The notes below the pieces were generated by a model that was not told where the DNA came from, searched no databases, and worked only from the letters and a program-made list of their open reading frames with translations. DNA of 53,378 nt from the NCBI GenBank assembly GCA_036839715.1, contig DAITDU010000011.1:1-53378 (forward strand). Reading direction: 5' to 3'. Positions 31,483 to 39,998 of the stretch are shown here, one piece after another; the first letter of the stretch is position 1; each line of letters opens with the position of its first letter. This DNA is from Thermocaproicibacter sp002410755. GTDB lineage: Bacteria; Bacillota; Clostridia; Oscillospirales; Acutalibacteraceae. Both the position numbers and the translations under genes were made by a program.

Positions 31483-33237
31483 TCAGCCATTGAGTTCTAG
31501 TTTGTTATACTGCTGATAGGTCGGGACATACGGAGAAACATTAAAGGTCTTGAGACGAGTATCATAGCAGACAAGGTCACTGCGCTGATAAATTGGGAAG
31601 CAGGGCAGATCCTTGTTGATAATCTGATAGATTTTCTGGTAAGCTGCCTTCCTCTTTGTTTTATCAACAGTGCCAAGTGCAGTTTTATAAGCTTCGTCCA
31701 GCTCCGTGTTGGAGTAACCGCTCTTGTTCTGGGAACCATTGGTCATAAAGACATAAGAATCATCCGGGTCAGCAGTAAGTCCCCATGCCAGGAAAAGCAT
31801 ATCATATTTCTTTTTGTCAAGCTTTGTCTGGAGGGTATCCCAGTCAACATACTCAGCCTGCATGTCAATGCCAAGGGACTGATAGGACTTAATCATCACA
31901 GGAAGCATTGCTTTTGTAACATCGTTCGTCTGTGATGCGGTAAAAATAAACTTAAACGGCTTGCCATCCTTCATGAGCTTGCCGCCAGAGTCTTTCGTCC
32001 AGCCAGCCTCTTTCAGAAGCTCGGCAGCCTTCTGAAGGTTATAATCGTAATGGTTGATGCTTTCGTCCGTGTAAAGCCAGCTCTGGGAAGTCTGGCCGAT
32101 ATTCTGCACATGGGCGTAGTCACCAAAGACAGCTTTTACAACACTCTTGCGGTCCAAAGCATACAGCAGCGCCTGACGAACTCTCACATCTTTGAAAAGA
32201 TCATTCGTGAAGTTCAGGCTGACATAGCCATAACCGAGTGTCGGATCAATCTGCATATTGACAAATCCGGCTTTTTTGCCAAGGGCAATATTGTCCGCAT
32301 TGCATGTTGTCGATTCTTCAACATCAACATCACCAGTTGTAACAGCCTGCATCTCAGCGCCCTGAGCGACTTCCTTAATGATAATGGTCGGGATCTTGGG
32401 GGCACCTTCGCAGTAGTTCGGGTTTGCCTTCATCGTGGCACTGGTTCCCTTTTCAAAACTGGAAAGCGTGTAGGGGCCGTTTGTTACATAGCCAATCATA
32501 TTGATCGCTTTAAAACTCTTCAGGTCGCCGTGCTTAATCAGGCTGCCGTATTTTGCTGTGGAGATCGGGTACGCGCCTCCAAGCTCATACTGAGCGCTGG
32601 AATTTGCCTGGGTAAGCTTAACCTGAATAGTCTTATTATCGAGGACTTTAACGCCGGAGATTTCGTCTGTCTTGCCATCATAATAGTCCTGCGCTCCAAC
32701 GACACTATAGTTAGTCAGCGAAGGAGTCTGGCCGTCGAAGGACTTATCGGTAATGACCTTAAAGTAATTGACATAGTCCTCGGCCTTGACCGGCGAACCG
32801 TCGGAATATTTATCATTCGGGTACTTCAGTGTAAAGGTATAAGTCAGGCCGTCGTCGGAAATCTTCATGGAAGCCGTGCCGTCAATCAAGTTACCCTGGT
32901 CATCATTGTTCTGTAGGGTTGCGCCGCTGATGGCATAGGAAACGTGATAGTCGTCAACACTCTCGGCATAAATCTGCTGGAATTTCCCGGATAGTTTCGC
33001 GGTACCGATAACGAGCGTATCCTTGCGCGCTGACGCTGCCGAAGGAAGCTTGCTCGGTTCAGTAGCCTTTATAACCTGATGGAGATTGCCTGCTGAAGAA
33101 GAAGTGCTGGAAGCGGGCGTGGAAGCAGTACCGCTGGAAACAGTGCTGGAAGACGTCTTCCCACCGCATGCGGAAAGCACCATGCAGACCGCAAGGGCAA
33201 GGCCTGTAGCCCCTGCCAATTTCTTGTGTTTCATCAT
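31483..33237 (-). CDS. oppA: Oligopeptide-binding lipoprotein OppA
   Basis: 584-aa extracellular substrate-binding protein of SBP family 5. It has a lipoprotein signal peptide (hydrophobic core, lipobox LSAC), then a Ser/Thr-rich linker, and a mature domain with YADGSPV-like DKYSDGSPVKAEDYV, VRQALLYALDR and the closing CFPIYQRSDLV. It delivers peptides to OppBC. ATG 33237 follows AAGGTGG at 7 nt. It is first in the operon, after the GntR/FadR-type regulator gene on the same strand. Confidence 0.93.
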   Translation of the reverse strand: MMKHKKLAGATGLALAVCMVLSACGGKTSSSTVSSGTASTPASSTSSSAGNLHQVIKATEPSKLPSAASARKDTLVIGTAKLSGKFQQIYAESVDDYHVSYAISGATLQNNDDQGNLIDGTASMKISDDGLTYTFTLKYPNDKYSDGSPVKAEDYVNYFKVITDKSFDGQTPSLTNYSVVGAQDYYDGKTDEISGVKVLDNKTIQVKLTQANSSAQYELGGAYPISTAKYGSLIKHGDLKSFKAINMIGYVTNGPYTLSSFEKGTSATMKANPNYCEGAPKIPTIIIKEVAQGAEMQAVTTGDVDVEESTTCNADNIALGKKAGFVNMQIDPTLGYGYVSLNFTNDLFKDVRVRQALLYALDRKSVVKAVFGDYAHVQNIGQTSQSWLYTDESINHYDYNLQKAAELLKEAGWTKDSGGKLMKDGKPFKFIFTASQTNDVTKAMLPVMIKSYQSLGIDMQAEYVDWDTLQTKLDKKKYDMLFLAWGLTADPDDSYVFMTNGSQNKSGYSNTELDEAYKTALGTVDKTKRKAAYQKIYQIINKDLPCFPIYQRSDLVCYDTRLKTFNVSPYVPTYQQYNKLELNG

Positions 33238-33311
33238 AACATCCACCTTTCTCTTTCGTAGCTCGAACTATATATCTAAAATAATTGCTGCCAAAATAAA
33301 AAAAGATAAGC

Positions 33312-34019
33312 CTATTTTTCTGATGCAGCATGGGATCTGGATAGCTTCCTGCTGCACCCGAAATGGTTTTGAAGGAGTGCGGAACACATTTTCTGGTCGT
33401 GTTTTCGGATTGCTTCATAGATTGCCCGGTGTTCCTCCAGGGATTTCTCAGGGTTTCCTGAAGGGAAGCCCATTCCCGCAGCGATTTCCTGCGAAGCAGT
33501 TCCCAAAGACTGGGCCAGCCCTGCAAGCACCTGATTCTTCGCTGCCATGGCAAGACACTGGTGAAAAAGCAAGTCGGCCTTCAGCCCGGATTCGCCCTCT
33601 ATGATGCTCTGCTGCATCATATCGAGTGTCTTCGCAATTTTTTCAAGATCCAGACGGTCTGCACGCTGGCAGGCAAGTTCGCCGATTCTGCTCTCAATGA
33701 CTGCGCGCGCTTCCTCAAGGTCACTGAAAAGCTCACTGTCACATTTGTGCGGAATATCAACTACAGAAAGGATTTTTTCAAGGCTGCACCGGCAGAGGAA
33801 CGTTCCGCCATTCTTGTGGCGCTCTACAACCCCTTTGGCCTCAAGGATAGAAAGTGCTTCCCGCACCGAAGTACGGCTGACACCAAGCTGCTGGGAAAGT
33901 TCCGTTTCATTGGGAAGTTTCTGCCCGACTGATAACTTTCCTTCAACAATCATATCCTGGATCTGGCTGACGATCCGGTCACTGACGCGCATTGCTCTGA
34001 TATTCCGAAACACGTTCAT
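33312..34019 (-). CDS. FadR-type GntR regulator
   Basis: 235-aa transcription factor. The N-terminal winged helix-turn-helix (LPNETELSQQLGVSRTSVREALSILEAKGVV) and an all-helical FCD effector domain (EARAVIESRIGELAC, LLFHQCLAMAAKNQ, EHRAIYEAI, with candidate metal-binding His residues) mark the FadR family. ATG 34019 is preceded by GGGGGAAAG. It lies 75 nt upstream of oppA on the same strand and probably controls the opp operon. The effector is unknown, possibly an organic acid or amino acid. Confidence 0.88.
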   Translation of the reverse strand: MNVFRNIRAMRVSDRIVSQIQDMIVEGKLSVGQKLPNETELSQQLGVSRTSVREALSILEAKGVVERHKNGGTFLCRCSLEKILSVVDIPHKCDSELFSDLEEARAVIESRIGELACQRADRLDLEKIAKTLDMMQQSIIEGESGLKADLLFHQCLAMAAKNQVLAGLAQSLGTASQEIAAGMGFPSGNPEKSLEEHRAIYEAIRKHDQKMCSALLQNHFGCSRKLSRSHAASEK

Positions 34020-34489
34020 CTTTCCCCCACCGGAATGGCTGGAATGGACACAGAACGCTCCCGGATGTTTTACCGCTTTACAGGAATGAATCAATCCAAG
34101 TAATATTCACCGTCCCCAAAAGCGACCTGACGGATCGTCATACATATTGGACGGGCAGATTCTTCAGGAAAGCTTCCGGGTTGTAAGGCCTCTCAGTCAT
34201 TTATCAAATGATTAACCTCTTGAAATGAATAATTATTCCTCTTGAGATTTAGTGTCATTATACGCCCATGCCCTAAAAATTGCAACCTTTTTCTGCAATT
34301 TTGCCTTGTCTAGAATGCTGAATCTTTTCCCTGCCAGAATGGCCATTTTTTATATTCCGCATTCAGAATTGGCGTATGTCTGACTACAGGGCACAAGTTA
34401 TGAAAGATTCCATAAAAAGTTTTTATTTTATATTAAAAAAGGTGTATAATATGTTCAATTATTCAAATTCATTTACGAAGGAGAAAGAC
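34020..34489. other. Divergent intergenic region
   Basis: 470 bp between the FadR-type regulator and the M3 peptidase. It holds the regulator promoter on the minus strand and, at 34444-34449, a TGTATAAT -10 box for the peptidase. No other gene or RNA is evident. A frame open from 34376 only extends the peptidase upstream without a ribosome site. Confidence 0.4.
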
Positions 34490-36166
34490 ATGGAATTTTC
34501 TAAAATGACCTACTGCCGTCCCAATCTTGCAAAATTGGAGCGCAGTTATGCACGCATTACTCAAGCCTTTGAACAGAGCAGGTCTGCCGAAGAGCAGTAC
34601 CGGCTTATCCTTGAACACGAAAAATTGTTCTGTTCTTTCCGAACGATGGCAAGCCTCGCTCTTATCCGCAGCAGTATTAACATTAATGATAAATATTACG
34701 ACGGCGAGATGTCTTTCATCAACGCAAGCGAACCGGTATTTACCGGCTATCAGTTGAATTTTTACCGGGCTGTTGCCGCTTCGCCGCTAAGGAAAGGGCT
34801 TGAAAAATATACTGGAAGCCTCTTCTTTACTAATATTGGCCTTTCCCTCAAAGCTTTTTCCCCTGAGACGGTTGAGTTGCAAAAACGGGAAAATGCACTG
34901 GAAACAGAGTATGAAAAGCTGCTCGCCTCCGCAAAAATCAGCTTCCGTGGAAAAATTTTGAACCTATCGGAACTCCAGAAATACTCTATCTCACCAGACC
35001 GTTCCATCCGCCGGGAAGCCTGGCAGAAAACCGCAGGCTTTTTCCTCAGCAACTCTGAGCGCCTTGACAGTATTTACGACGAGCTGGTCAAGAACCGCAC
35101 CGAACAGGCACACCGCCTCGGCTATCAGGATTACGTCCAGCTCGGCTATGACCGTCTGGGACGTAACTGCTATGGACCGGGCGAAGTGAAAAAATATCGG
35201 GAACAAATCGTGCATGACCTTGTGCCAAAAATCACAGAGTTAAAGAAACGGCAGGCAAAGCGTCTCGGCCTTCCGGACATTAAATTCTGGGATGACGGCT
35301 GCCTCTTCCCGGACGGGAATCCTGTCCCACAGGGCAGCACCGCCGAGCTTGTGGATGATGCACAGCAAATGTACCATGAGATGAGCCCGCTGACTGGGGA
35401 ATTTTTCGATTACATGAAGCAAAACGGGCTTTTTGATCTGGAAAGCAAGAAAGGAAAAGAAGGCGGTGGTTACTGTGATGATATTCCGGATTACAAGTCA
35501 CCGTTTATTTTTTCAAATTTCAACGGCACTGCTGGCGACGTGGAAGTCCTGACGCATGAGGCGGGCCACGCTTTTGCAAGTTACCTTGCCCTGCGCAGTA
35601 TCCCGCTTCTCGAAATGAGCTGCCCAACCATGGATGCTGCCGAAACACACTCCATGTCCATGGAGCTGTTCGCCCGCCCCTGGGATAAACTGTTCTTTGG
35701 GAAAAGCGGTGCAGAAAAATTTCACCAGTATCAGTTGGAATCCGCTCTTGATTTTATCCCCTACGGATGTCTTGTAGACCATTTCCAGACGGAAATGTAT
35801 AGGCATCCGGAATTCACCCCGGAAGAACGCAAACAGGTCTGGCTGAAACTGGAACATCTTTACCGCCCGTGGATTGACTTTGCAGATATGCCGTTCTTTA
35901 ACGCAGGCGGCGGCTACCAGCGTCAGCATCATATTTATTCATCTCCGCTCTACTATATTGATTACTGCCTTGCACAGACAACAGCGCTCGAATTTGGGGT
36001 TGCTTCCGAAAAGAACTGGAAGGAAGCATTTTCACGCTACCTTGCCTTCGTAAAGGCAGGCGGCACAAAGACCTATATCCAGCTTGTGGAATCCGCCGGC
36101 CTTGAGCTGCCGTTCCATGAAGGGTGCATCAGCAGGCTTTGTGCAGAAATTGGCAGTTATCTCTAA
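34490..36166 (+). CDS. M3-family oligoendopeptidase (PepF-like)
   Basis: Cytosolic zinc peptidase that cuts imported oligopeptides. The 558-aa protein has the HEAGHAFAS motif (HEXXH) near residue 356 with the downstream Glu in MDAAETHSMSMELFA. The C-terminal YYIDYCLAQTTALEF segment is typical of the M3B group. ATG 34490 is 7 nt after AAGGAG. It is divergent from the opp operon and its regulator, a sensible partnership of peptide uptake and breakdown. Confidence 0.93.
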   Translation: MEFSKMTYCRPNLAKLERSYARITQAFEQSRSAEEQYRLILEHEKLFCSFRTMASLALIRSSININDKYYDGEMSFINASEPVFTGYQLNFYRAVAASPLRKGLEKYTGSLFFTNIGLSLKAFSPETVELQKRENALETEYEKLLASAKISFRGKILNLSELQKYSISPDRSIRREAWQKTAGFFLSNSERLDSIYDELVKNRTEQAHRLGYQDYVQLGYDRLGRNCYGPGEVKKYREQIVHDLVPKITELKKRQAKRLGLPDIKFWDDGCLFPDGNPVPQGSTAELVDDAQQMYHEMSPLTGEFFDYMKQNGLFDLESKKGKEGGGYCDDIPDYKSPFIFSNFNGTAGDVEVLTHEAGHAFASYLALRSIPLLEMSCPTMDAAETHSMSMELFARPWDKLFFGKSGAEKFHQYQLESALDFIPYGCLVDHFQTEMYRHPEFTPEERKQVWLKLEHLYRPWIDFADMPFFNAGGGYQRQHHIYSSPLYYIDYCLAQTTALEFGVASEKNWKEAFSRYLAFVKAGGTKTYIQLVESAGLELPFHEGCISRLCAEIGSYL

Positions 36167-36177
36167 AAGGAAAGCTA

Positions 36178-36225
36178 AAAAGAGCGCTCCCGAGGCAGAC
36201 GGTCCCCGGAAGCGCCCTTTTCAAT
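36178..36225. terminator. Bidirectional terminator between peptidase and aldo/keto reductase
   Basis: GCGCTCCCGAGG / CCCCGGAAGCGC imperfect stem with A-rich left and T-rich right flanks, between convergent genes. Confidence 0.75.
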
Positions 36226-36234
36226 TCCACGCAG

Positions 36235-37401
36235 TCAGCAGTTAGAAGCAAGCTCCGCAATTTCCCGCAAGCGTTTTGGAATCCGGATTTTCTGTGGGCA
36301 TAGCTTTTCACAGCGCCCACAGTCCCGGCAGTGCGTCGGGCGGTTAGCTTCTGGAAGTGACTCATAGGCCGCTCGGAAATATCCGGCGTTCTCCCCTCCT
36401 CCAAAGGAAAGCGGTAACCGGTTCGCCGCAGCGCACCGGTTATACGCCGCAAAAACGCGGGGGATATCAACACCGGAAGGGCAGTCCATGCAATAGCGGC
36501 AGCCGGTACATGGAATTGTCCCGCGGCTGAGGTAAGCCGCAGCCGCTTTCCCAAGGAGTGCTTTTTCGTGCTCCGTAACCGGCTCAAAGCGCTCCATTGT
36601 CTTTACATTGTCTTTTACCTGCCCAATCGCCGACATGCCGCTGAGCACAGTCAGCACATCTGGCTGTGAAGCCGCAAAGCGGATTGCCCACGATGCGAGG
36701 CTGCGGTTCGGCTCTGCGGTTTTCAGCAGCGAAACGGCTTCCGGACAAAGGTTGCAGAGAGTCCCGCCCCGCACCGGCTCCATGATAATGCAGGGCAGCT
36801 GATGGCTTTCCAAAATCGCATACTGGCGTTTTGCGTTTTGCATGTCCCAGTCAAGGTAATTGAGCTGAATCTGCACAAAGTCCCAGTCCATGCGAGAAAT
36901 CAGTTGTTCCAGAACATCCGGTTTCCCGTGGAAAGAAAATCCGAGGTGACGGATCACACCCGTACGGCGCAGACTGTCCAGATATTTAAGCACACCTGTC
37001 TTCTCATATTCATCGATAAATTCACTGAGGGAATTGCCGAGTGAATGGCAAAGATAAAAATCAAAATAGTCCACACGGCATTTCTTCATCTGCTCTGTAA
37101 AAATCCGCTTGGCACCATCCAGGTCCTTCATTTTCCAGCCCGGCATTTTGTCCGCAAGGAAAAAGCGTTCCCGCGGGTATTTTTGCAGGGCCTTCCCAAT
37201 AAACAGCTCGGAAAGACCGGCATGGTAAGGATAAGCGGTATCGTAATAATTTACGTCATGCGCAAAAGCATAATCAATCAACTCTTCGGCTTTCACTTCA
37301 TCAATTTCCGGTGCCTCGTCCGCAACTTTTGGCAGCCGCATGGTACCAAAACCAAGCAGCGATATTTTTGCCCCTGTCTTGGGGTCTGTCCTTTTTTCCA
37401 C
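36235..37401 (-). CDS. Aldo/keto reductase with C-terminal 4Fe-4S domain
   Basis: 388-aa NAD(P)H-dependent oxidoreductase. The barrel starts SLLGFGTMRLPK. The catalytic region DVNYYDTAYPYHAG has Asp and Tyr of the tetrad, with the Lys in LADKMP and a His in LCHSLG. The C terminus has CTGCRYCMDCPSGVDIP and HCRDCGRCEKLCPQ, two cysteine sets for iron-sulfur clusters. This is the layout of the ferredoxin-like aldo/keto reductases of anaerobes. GTG 37401 is preceded by AGGAGGG. Substrate unknown. Confidence 0.92.
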   Translation of the reverse strand: MEKRTDPKTGAKISLLGFGTMRLPKVADEAPEIDEVKAEELIDYAFAHDVNYYDTAYPYHAGLSELFIGKALQKYPRERFFLADKMPGWKMKDLDGAKRIFTEQMKKCRVDYFDFYLCHSLGNSLSEFIDEYEKTGVLKYLDSLRRTGVIRHLGFSFHGKPDVLEQLISRMDWDFVQIQLNYLDWDMQNAKRQYAILESHQLPCIIMEPVRGGTLCNLCPEAVSLLKTAEPNRSLASWAIRFAASQPDVLTVLSGMSAIGQVKDNVKTMERFEPVTEHEKALLGKAAAAYLSRGTIPCTGCRYCMDCPSGVDIPRVFAAYNRCAAANRLPLSFGGGENAGYFRAAYESLPEANRPTHCRDCGRCEKLCPQKIRIPKRLREIAELASNC

Positions 37402-37482
37402 TGCAAAATCCCTCCTGTGCTTTTTCTTTGTCCCATTATATCATAAGTTTAGCATTGCGCAGAAAGGGCAATGCCCGGCACA

Positions 37483-37782
37483 CTATCCTTCCCGAAAATA
37501 TTCCAGTATCCTCCGCAGGCGTTCCCGCGCTTTTTTTAGGTGCCTACAGACCGTCGGCGTCCGGATGCCAAGGCTGCGGGCAATCTCCTGCTCGCTTTTC
37601 CTGCCGCCATAATAAAGCATGACACACTCCCGCTGGCGCGGTGTAAGTTCTCCCGCAATGGCTTCCTTTAAAACCCGCAGCATCCGCTTCCTCGCTTCAT
37701 CTTCGTCTTCATAGCTCCCCGTATTTGCCGGCAAATAATCTTCCATCAGGTCAAGGCTTAAAATTTTTCTGCTTTGCCGCAT
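37483..37782 (-). CDS. Small sigma-70 region 4-type protein
   Basis: 99-aa protein whose C-terminal 55 residues form a sigma-factor region 4 helix-turn-helix (LTPRQRECVMLYYGGRKSEQEIARSLGIRTPTVCRHLKKA). There is no region 2, so it cannot bind -10 DNA by itself. It may be a late-gene activator or split sigma of the type seen in phage-derived modules. ATG 37782 follows GGAGGAGAT closely and overlaps the 76-aa gene upstream by 32 nt. Confidence 0.8.
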   Translation of the reverse strand: MRQSRKILSLDLMEDYLPANTGSYEDEDEARKRMLRVLKEAIAGELTPRQRECVMLYYGGRKSEQEIARSLGIRTPTVCRHLKKARERLRRILEYFREG

Positions 37783-37981
37783 ATCTCCTCCCCCTTTCCT
37801 GAAGGTCACGTCCAGTCCTGAGACACTCAAGGTACATCTCCCGGATCATTGAATACCTGCTGTAAAGCTGGATTGTATCTTCCCCTTTCCTCGCTTCAAG
37901 CTGCTTCCGCAGACAGTCCGACCGTTTTTTGAGCTTAAACGCCTCTTCAAGATATTCTGCTCCCCACGCCACATAATCCAT
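37751..37981 (-). CDS. Small helical protein paired with the sigma-like gene
   Basis: 76-aa, highly charged, mostly helical protein that I do not recognise. ATG 37981 has GAGGAGACGGG upstream. It overlaps the sigma-like gene, so the two are co-translated; it could be its partner subunit. The start region lies next to an ACAC-N5-GTGT site shared with the divergent XRE promoter. Confidence 0.65.
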   Translation of the reverse strand: MDYVAWGAEYLEEAFKLKKRSDCLRKQLEARKGEDTIQLYSRYSMIREMYLECLRTGRDLQERGRRYAAKQKNFKP

Positions 37982-38004
37982 GACGTCCCGTCTCCTCTCT
38001 GAAT

Positions 38005-38017
38005 ACACGTATTGTGT
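38005..38017. promoter_or_regulatory. Candidate XRE operator in front of the sigma-like pair
   Basis: ACAC-GTATT-GTGT inverted repeat 24 nt before the 76-aa gene. It matches the architecture of the repeat at 38189-38201 inside the divergent XRE promoter. Confidence 0.5.
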
Positions 38018-38180
38018 AGCTGTTATATAAAAAGGGGCCTTTGTGCGCCATGATCTCCGGCGCTATGAATCTAGCATAACACCGCATCCAGAAAATACAA
38101 GCGGTTTTATTCTAAAATATCGCAATTATCCCTGTACTGGGACATTTATGGGACAGAAGTCTGGCAAAATTTTTTTACCC

Positions 38181-38209
38181 TTGCAATAACACAATATGTG
38201 TTGTATAAT
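38181..38209 (+). promoter_or_regulatory. XRE gene promoter with internal palindrome
   Basis: TTGCAA (38181-38186), 17-nt spacer, TATAAT (38204-38209). The spacer holds the perfect palindrome AACACA-ATA-TGTGTT (38188-38202), suited to autorepression by the XRE protein. Confidence 0.75.
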
Positions 38210-38244
38210 ATCAGATAAGAAAACGGTCTGAAAGGATGTTGCTG

Positions 38245-38595
38245 ATGCTTTCTAATCGTTTAAAGCGAATCCGTACGGAAAGGGGCCTCACACAGTCACA
38301 GCTCGCACGGATTCTTGGAATTTCACCCTCAGCCGTCGGCATGTACGAACAGGGGCGCCGGGAACCGGACGGCGCTACGCTTGCACGGATTGCATCGGTC
38401 TTACACTGTAGCACCGATGAGCTTCTCGGCGTTGAAAAGCCAAACGAAGTTGACGATGTGATTGACAGCTTTGCACGAACACTGGAAAAGCAGCCGGGGC
38501 TGATGTACCACGGGGCACCTCTGACAGCCTCCGACCGTGAAAAGCTTGTAAATGCAATCCGCATTGCAACTGCAATTTCCTCCGGCAAACACTAA
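38245..38595 (+). CDS. XRE-family repressor
   Basis: 116-aa regulator with an N-terminal helix-turn-helix (NRLKRIRTERGLTQSQLARILGISPSAVGMYEQGRREP) and a helical C-terminal half probably used for dimerisation. ATG 38245 is 8 nt after AAAGGA. Its stop is 17 nt before a gene for an ImmA/IrrE-type peptidase, the usual pair in which the peptidase cleaves the repressor on stress. Likely targets are its own promoter and the divergent sigma-like operon. Confidence 0.87.
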   Translation: MLSNRLKRIRTERGLTQSQLARILGISPSAVGMYEQGRREPDGATLARIASVLHCSTDELLGVEKPNEVDDVIDSFARTLEKQPGLMYHGAPLTASDREKLVNAIRIATAISSGKH

Positions 38596-38612
38596 GGCGG
38601 CGCATTTCAAAC

Positions 38613-39092
38613 ATGAAAGATATTGAAAAGCTTGTAGCAGACCTTACAAGCCGGTATGATACTTCGTCGCCTTTTGAGCTTTGCGACTACCTGTATATTG
38701 ATGTCTGCTACCTTGACTTGCCTGAAAGGGTCCGCGGTCTCAGCATACAGAAAAAGCCAAACGGTTCCGCCATCCTCCTGAACCGTGAGATGAACGAGCG
38801 TGAAAGCCGCTACTGCTGTGCACATGAGCTGGGCCATGTGTTGCTCCACCCGGGGCTTAATGAACAGGCAATGAAGGACCTTACAAACCTTTGCATTCCG
38901 AAGTTTGAGCGTGAAGCGGATTTCTTTGCAGGCTGCCTTCTCATCGGTCCGTCAGTCGAGGAATGGAGCAGCAGTTATAATTCGCTTACGGCAGAACAGA
39001 TTGCCTGCCTTTCCGGCCTCCCACGCAGTGTAGCGGATCTCTGGTGCGAAAAGAGAAGCAAGGTTCGACAGAAAGCGTACAGAAGAAGGTGA
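38613..39092 (+). CDS. ImmA/IrrE-family metallopeptidase
   Basis: 159-aa zinc peptidase with CCAHELGHVLLHP (HEXXH) and the downstream FEREADFFAGCLL glutamate typical of the family. Relatives such as ImmA cleave a cognate XRE repressor to release mobile-element or stress genes. It sits directly after the XRE gene. No integrase or conjugation genes are near, so here it may serve a chromosomal stress circuit or be a remnant of an element. Confidence 0.9.
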   Translation: MKDIEKLVADLTSRYDTSSPFELCDYLYIDVCYLDLPERVRGLSIQKKPNGSAILLNREMNERESRYCCAHELGHVLLHPGLNEQAMKDLTNLCIPKFEREADFFAGCLLIGPSVEEWSSSYNSLTAEQIACLSGLPRSVADLWCEKRSKVRQKAYRRR

Positions 39093-39125
39093 TAAAATTG
39101 AGCTGCTATCTGGGAGGAATTGCCA

Positions 39126-39464
39126 ATGAAAAAAGCGATTTTCGTGATTCTGCTCCTGTTGCTGCTCCTCATGGTCCTGTCTTCCTGTGGGGTACAAAAC
39201 GTTTCCTGTGCTTCCGGCAGCCTTGTTGGAACCTGGGCAGACAGTTACGGCCTTGTGGAATATCAGTTCATGGGAGACGGGAAAATGAAAATCGGTGCGC
39301 TGAAACTGGGCGCGTTTAACGGTACCTATGCAGTAAGCGGAAGCCGGATTACAATTCGTTACCGGGTTTTTACCCAGGATGTAAAAGATATTTATACCAT
39401 CAAAATCAATGGGAATACGATGTATCTTGACCAAAACCGGTATACCCGGAGGATGGAGGCTTAA
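39126..39464 (+). CDS. Small lipoprotein
   Basis: 112-aa protein with a lipoprotein signal (KKAIFVIL, Leu-rich core, lipobox LSSC) and a small beta-rich domain (GTWADSYGLVEYQFMGDGKMKIG...GTYAVSGSRITIRY) like the repeats found in secreted clostridial proteins. ATG 39126 has GGGAGG at 8 nt. It follows the ImmA gene by 33 nt and may be co-transcribed. Function unknown. Confidence 0.8.
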   Translation: MKKAIFVILLLLLLLMVLSSCGVQNVSCASGSLVGTWADSYGLVEYQFMGDGKMKIGALKLGAFNGTYAVSGSRITIRYRVFTQDVKDIYTIKINGNTMYLDQNRYTRRMEA

Positions 39465-39474
39465 ATTAGGCAGA

Positions 39475-39535
39475 AAAAATGCGGACAGTTTTTCGCCTCC
39501 GCATCACTTTCACCCGTTGGAAGCGGGTGTTTTAT
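39475..39535. terminator. Pair of overlapping terminators between lipoprotein and tadA
   Basis: Plus strand: CACCCG-TTGGAAG-CGGGTG (39511-39528) followed by TTTTATTTTT ends the lipoprotein transcript inside the tadA 3' end. Minus strand: TGCGGA / TCCGCA (about 39480-39504) followed by six T ends tadA. Confidence 0.7.
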
Positions 39536-39998
39536 TTTTACGCAGGTTTTTAAAGAATTCCGTAAGCAGCCCTGCACATTCCTTCTCCAGCACACCGCCT
39601 GAAACCTCTGGTTTATGGTTGTATGGAAAATTGAACAGATTGACAACTGAGCCACAGGAACCCGCCTTTGGGTCATAGGCACCGAACACAACACGGGGTA
39701 TACGCGCATTGATGACCGCACCCGCACACATTGGGCATGGTTCCAGCGTAACAAAAAGCTCGCACTGCCACAGCCGCCAGCCTCCCAACACACGGCACGC
39801 CTTTCCGATTGCCTCCAGTTCTGCGTGGCAGAGGGCATTTTTCCCGCTCTCACGGCGGTTGCGCCCTTCAGCAATTATTTCACCGTCTTTTACGATTACG
39901 GCACCGACGGGTACTTCCCCTTCCTCAGCGGCTTGCTGTGCAAGCTCTAAGGCACGTCGCATAAACTGTTCATCGCAGGCTTTTTTTCCGTCAGGCAT
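39510..39998 (-). CDS. tadA: tRNA-specific adenosine deaminase
   Basis: Zinc deaminase converting A34 to inosine in tRNA-Arg(ACG). The 162-aa protein has the HAELEAIGKA motif (HAE) and the zinc cysteines in EPCPMCAGAVINARI. ATG 39998 overlaps the CPBP gene stop by 8 nt; the open frame further upstream lies within that gene and is not used. Length and motifs are standard. Confidence 0.94.
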   Translation of the reverse strand: MPDGKKACDEQFMRRALELAQQAAEEGEVPVGAVIVKDGEIIAEGRNRRESGKNALCHAELEAIGKACRVLGGWRLWQCELFVTLEPCPMCAGAVINARIPRVVFGAYDPKAGSCGSVVNLFNFPYNHKPEVSGGVLEKECAGLLTEFFKNLRKNKTPASNG

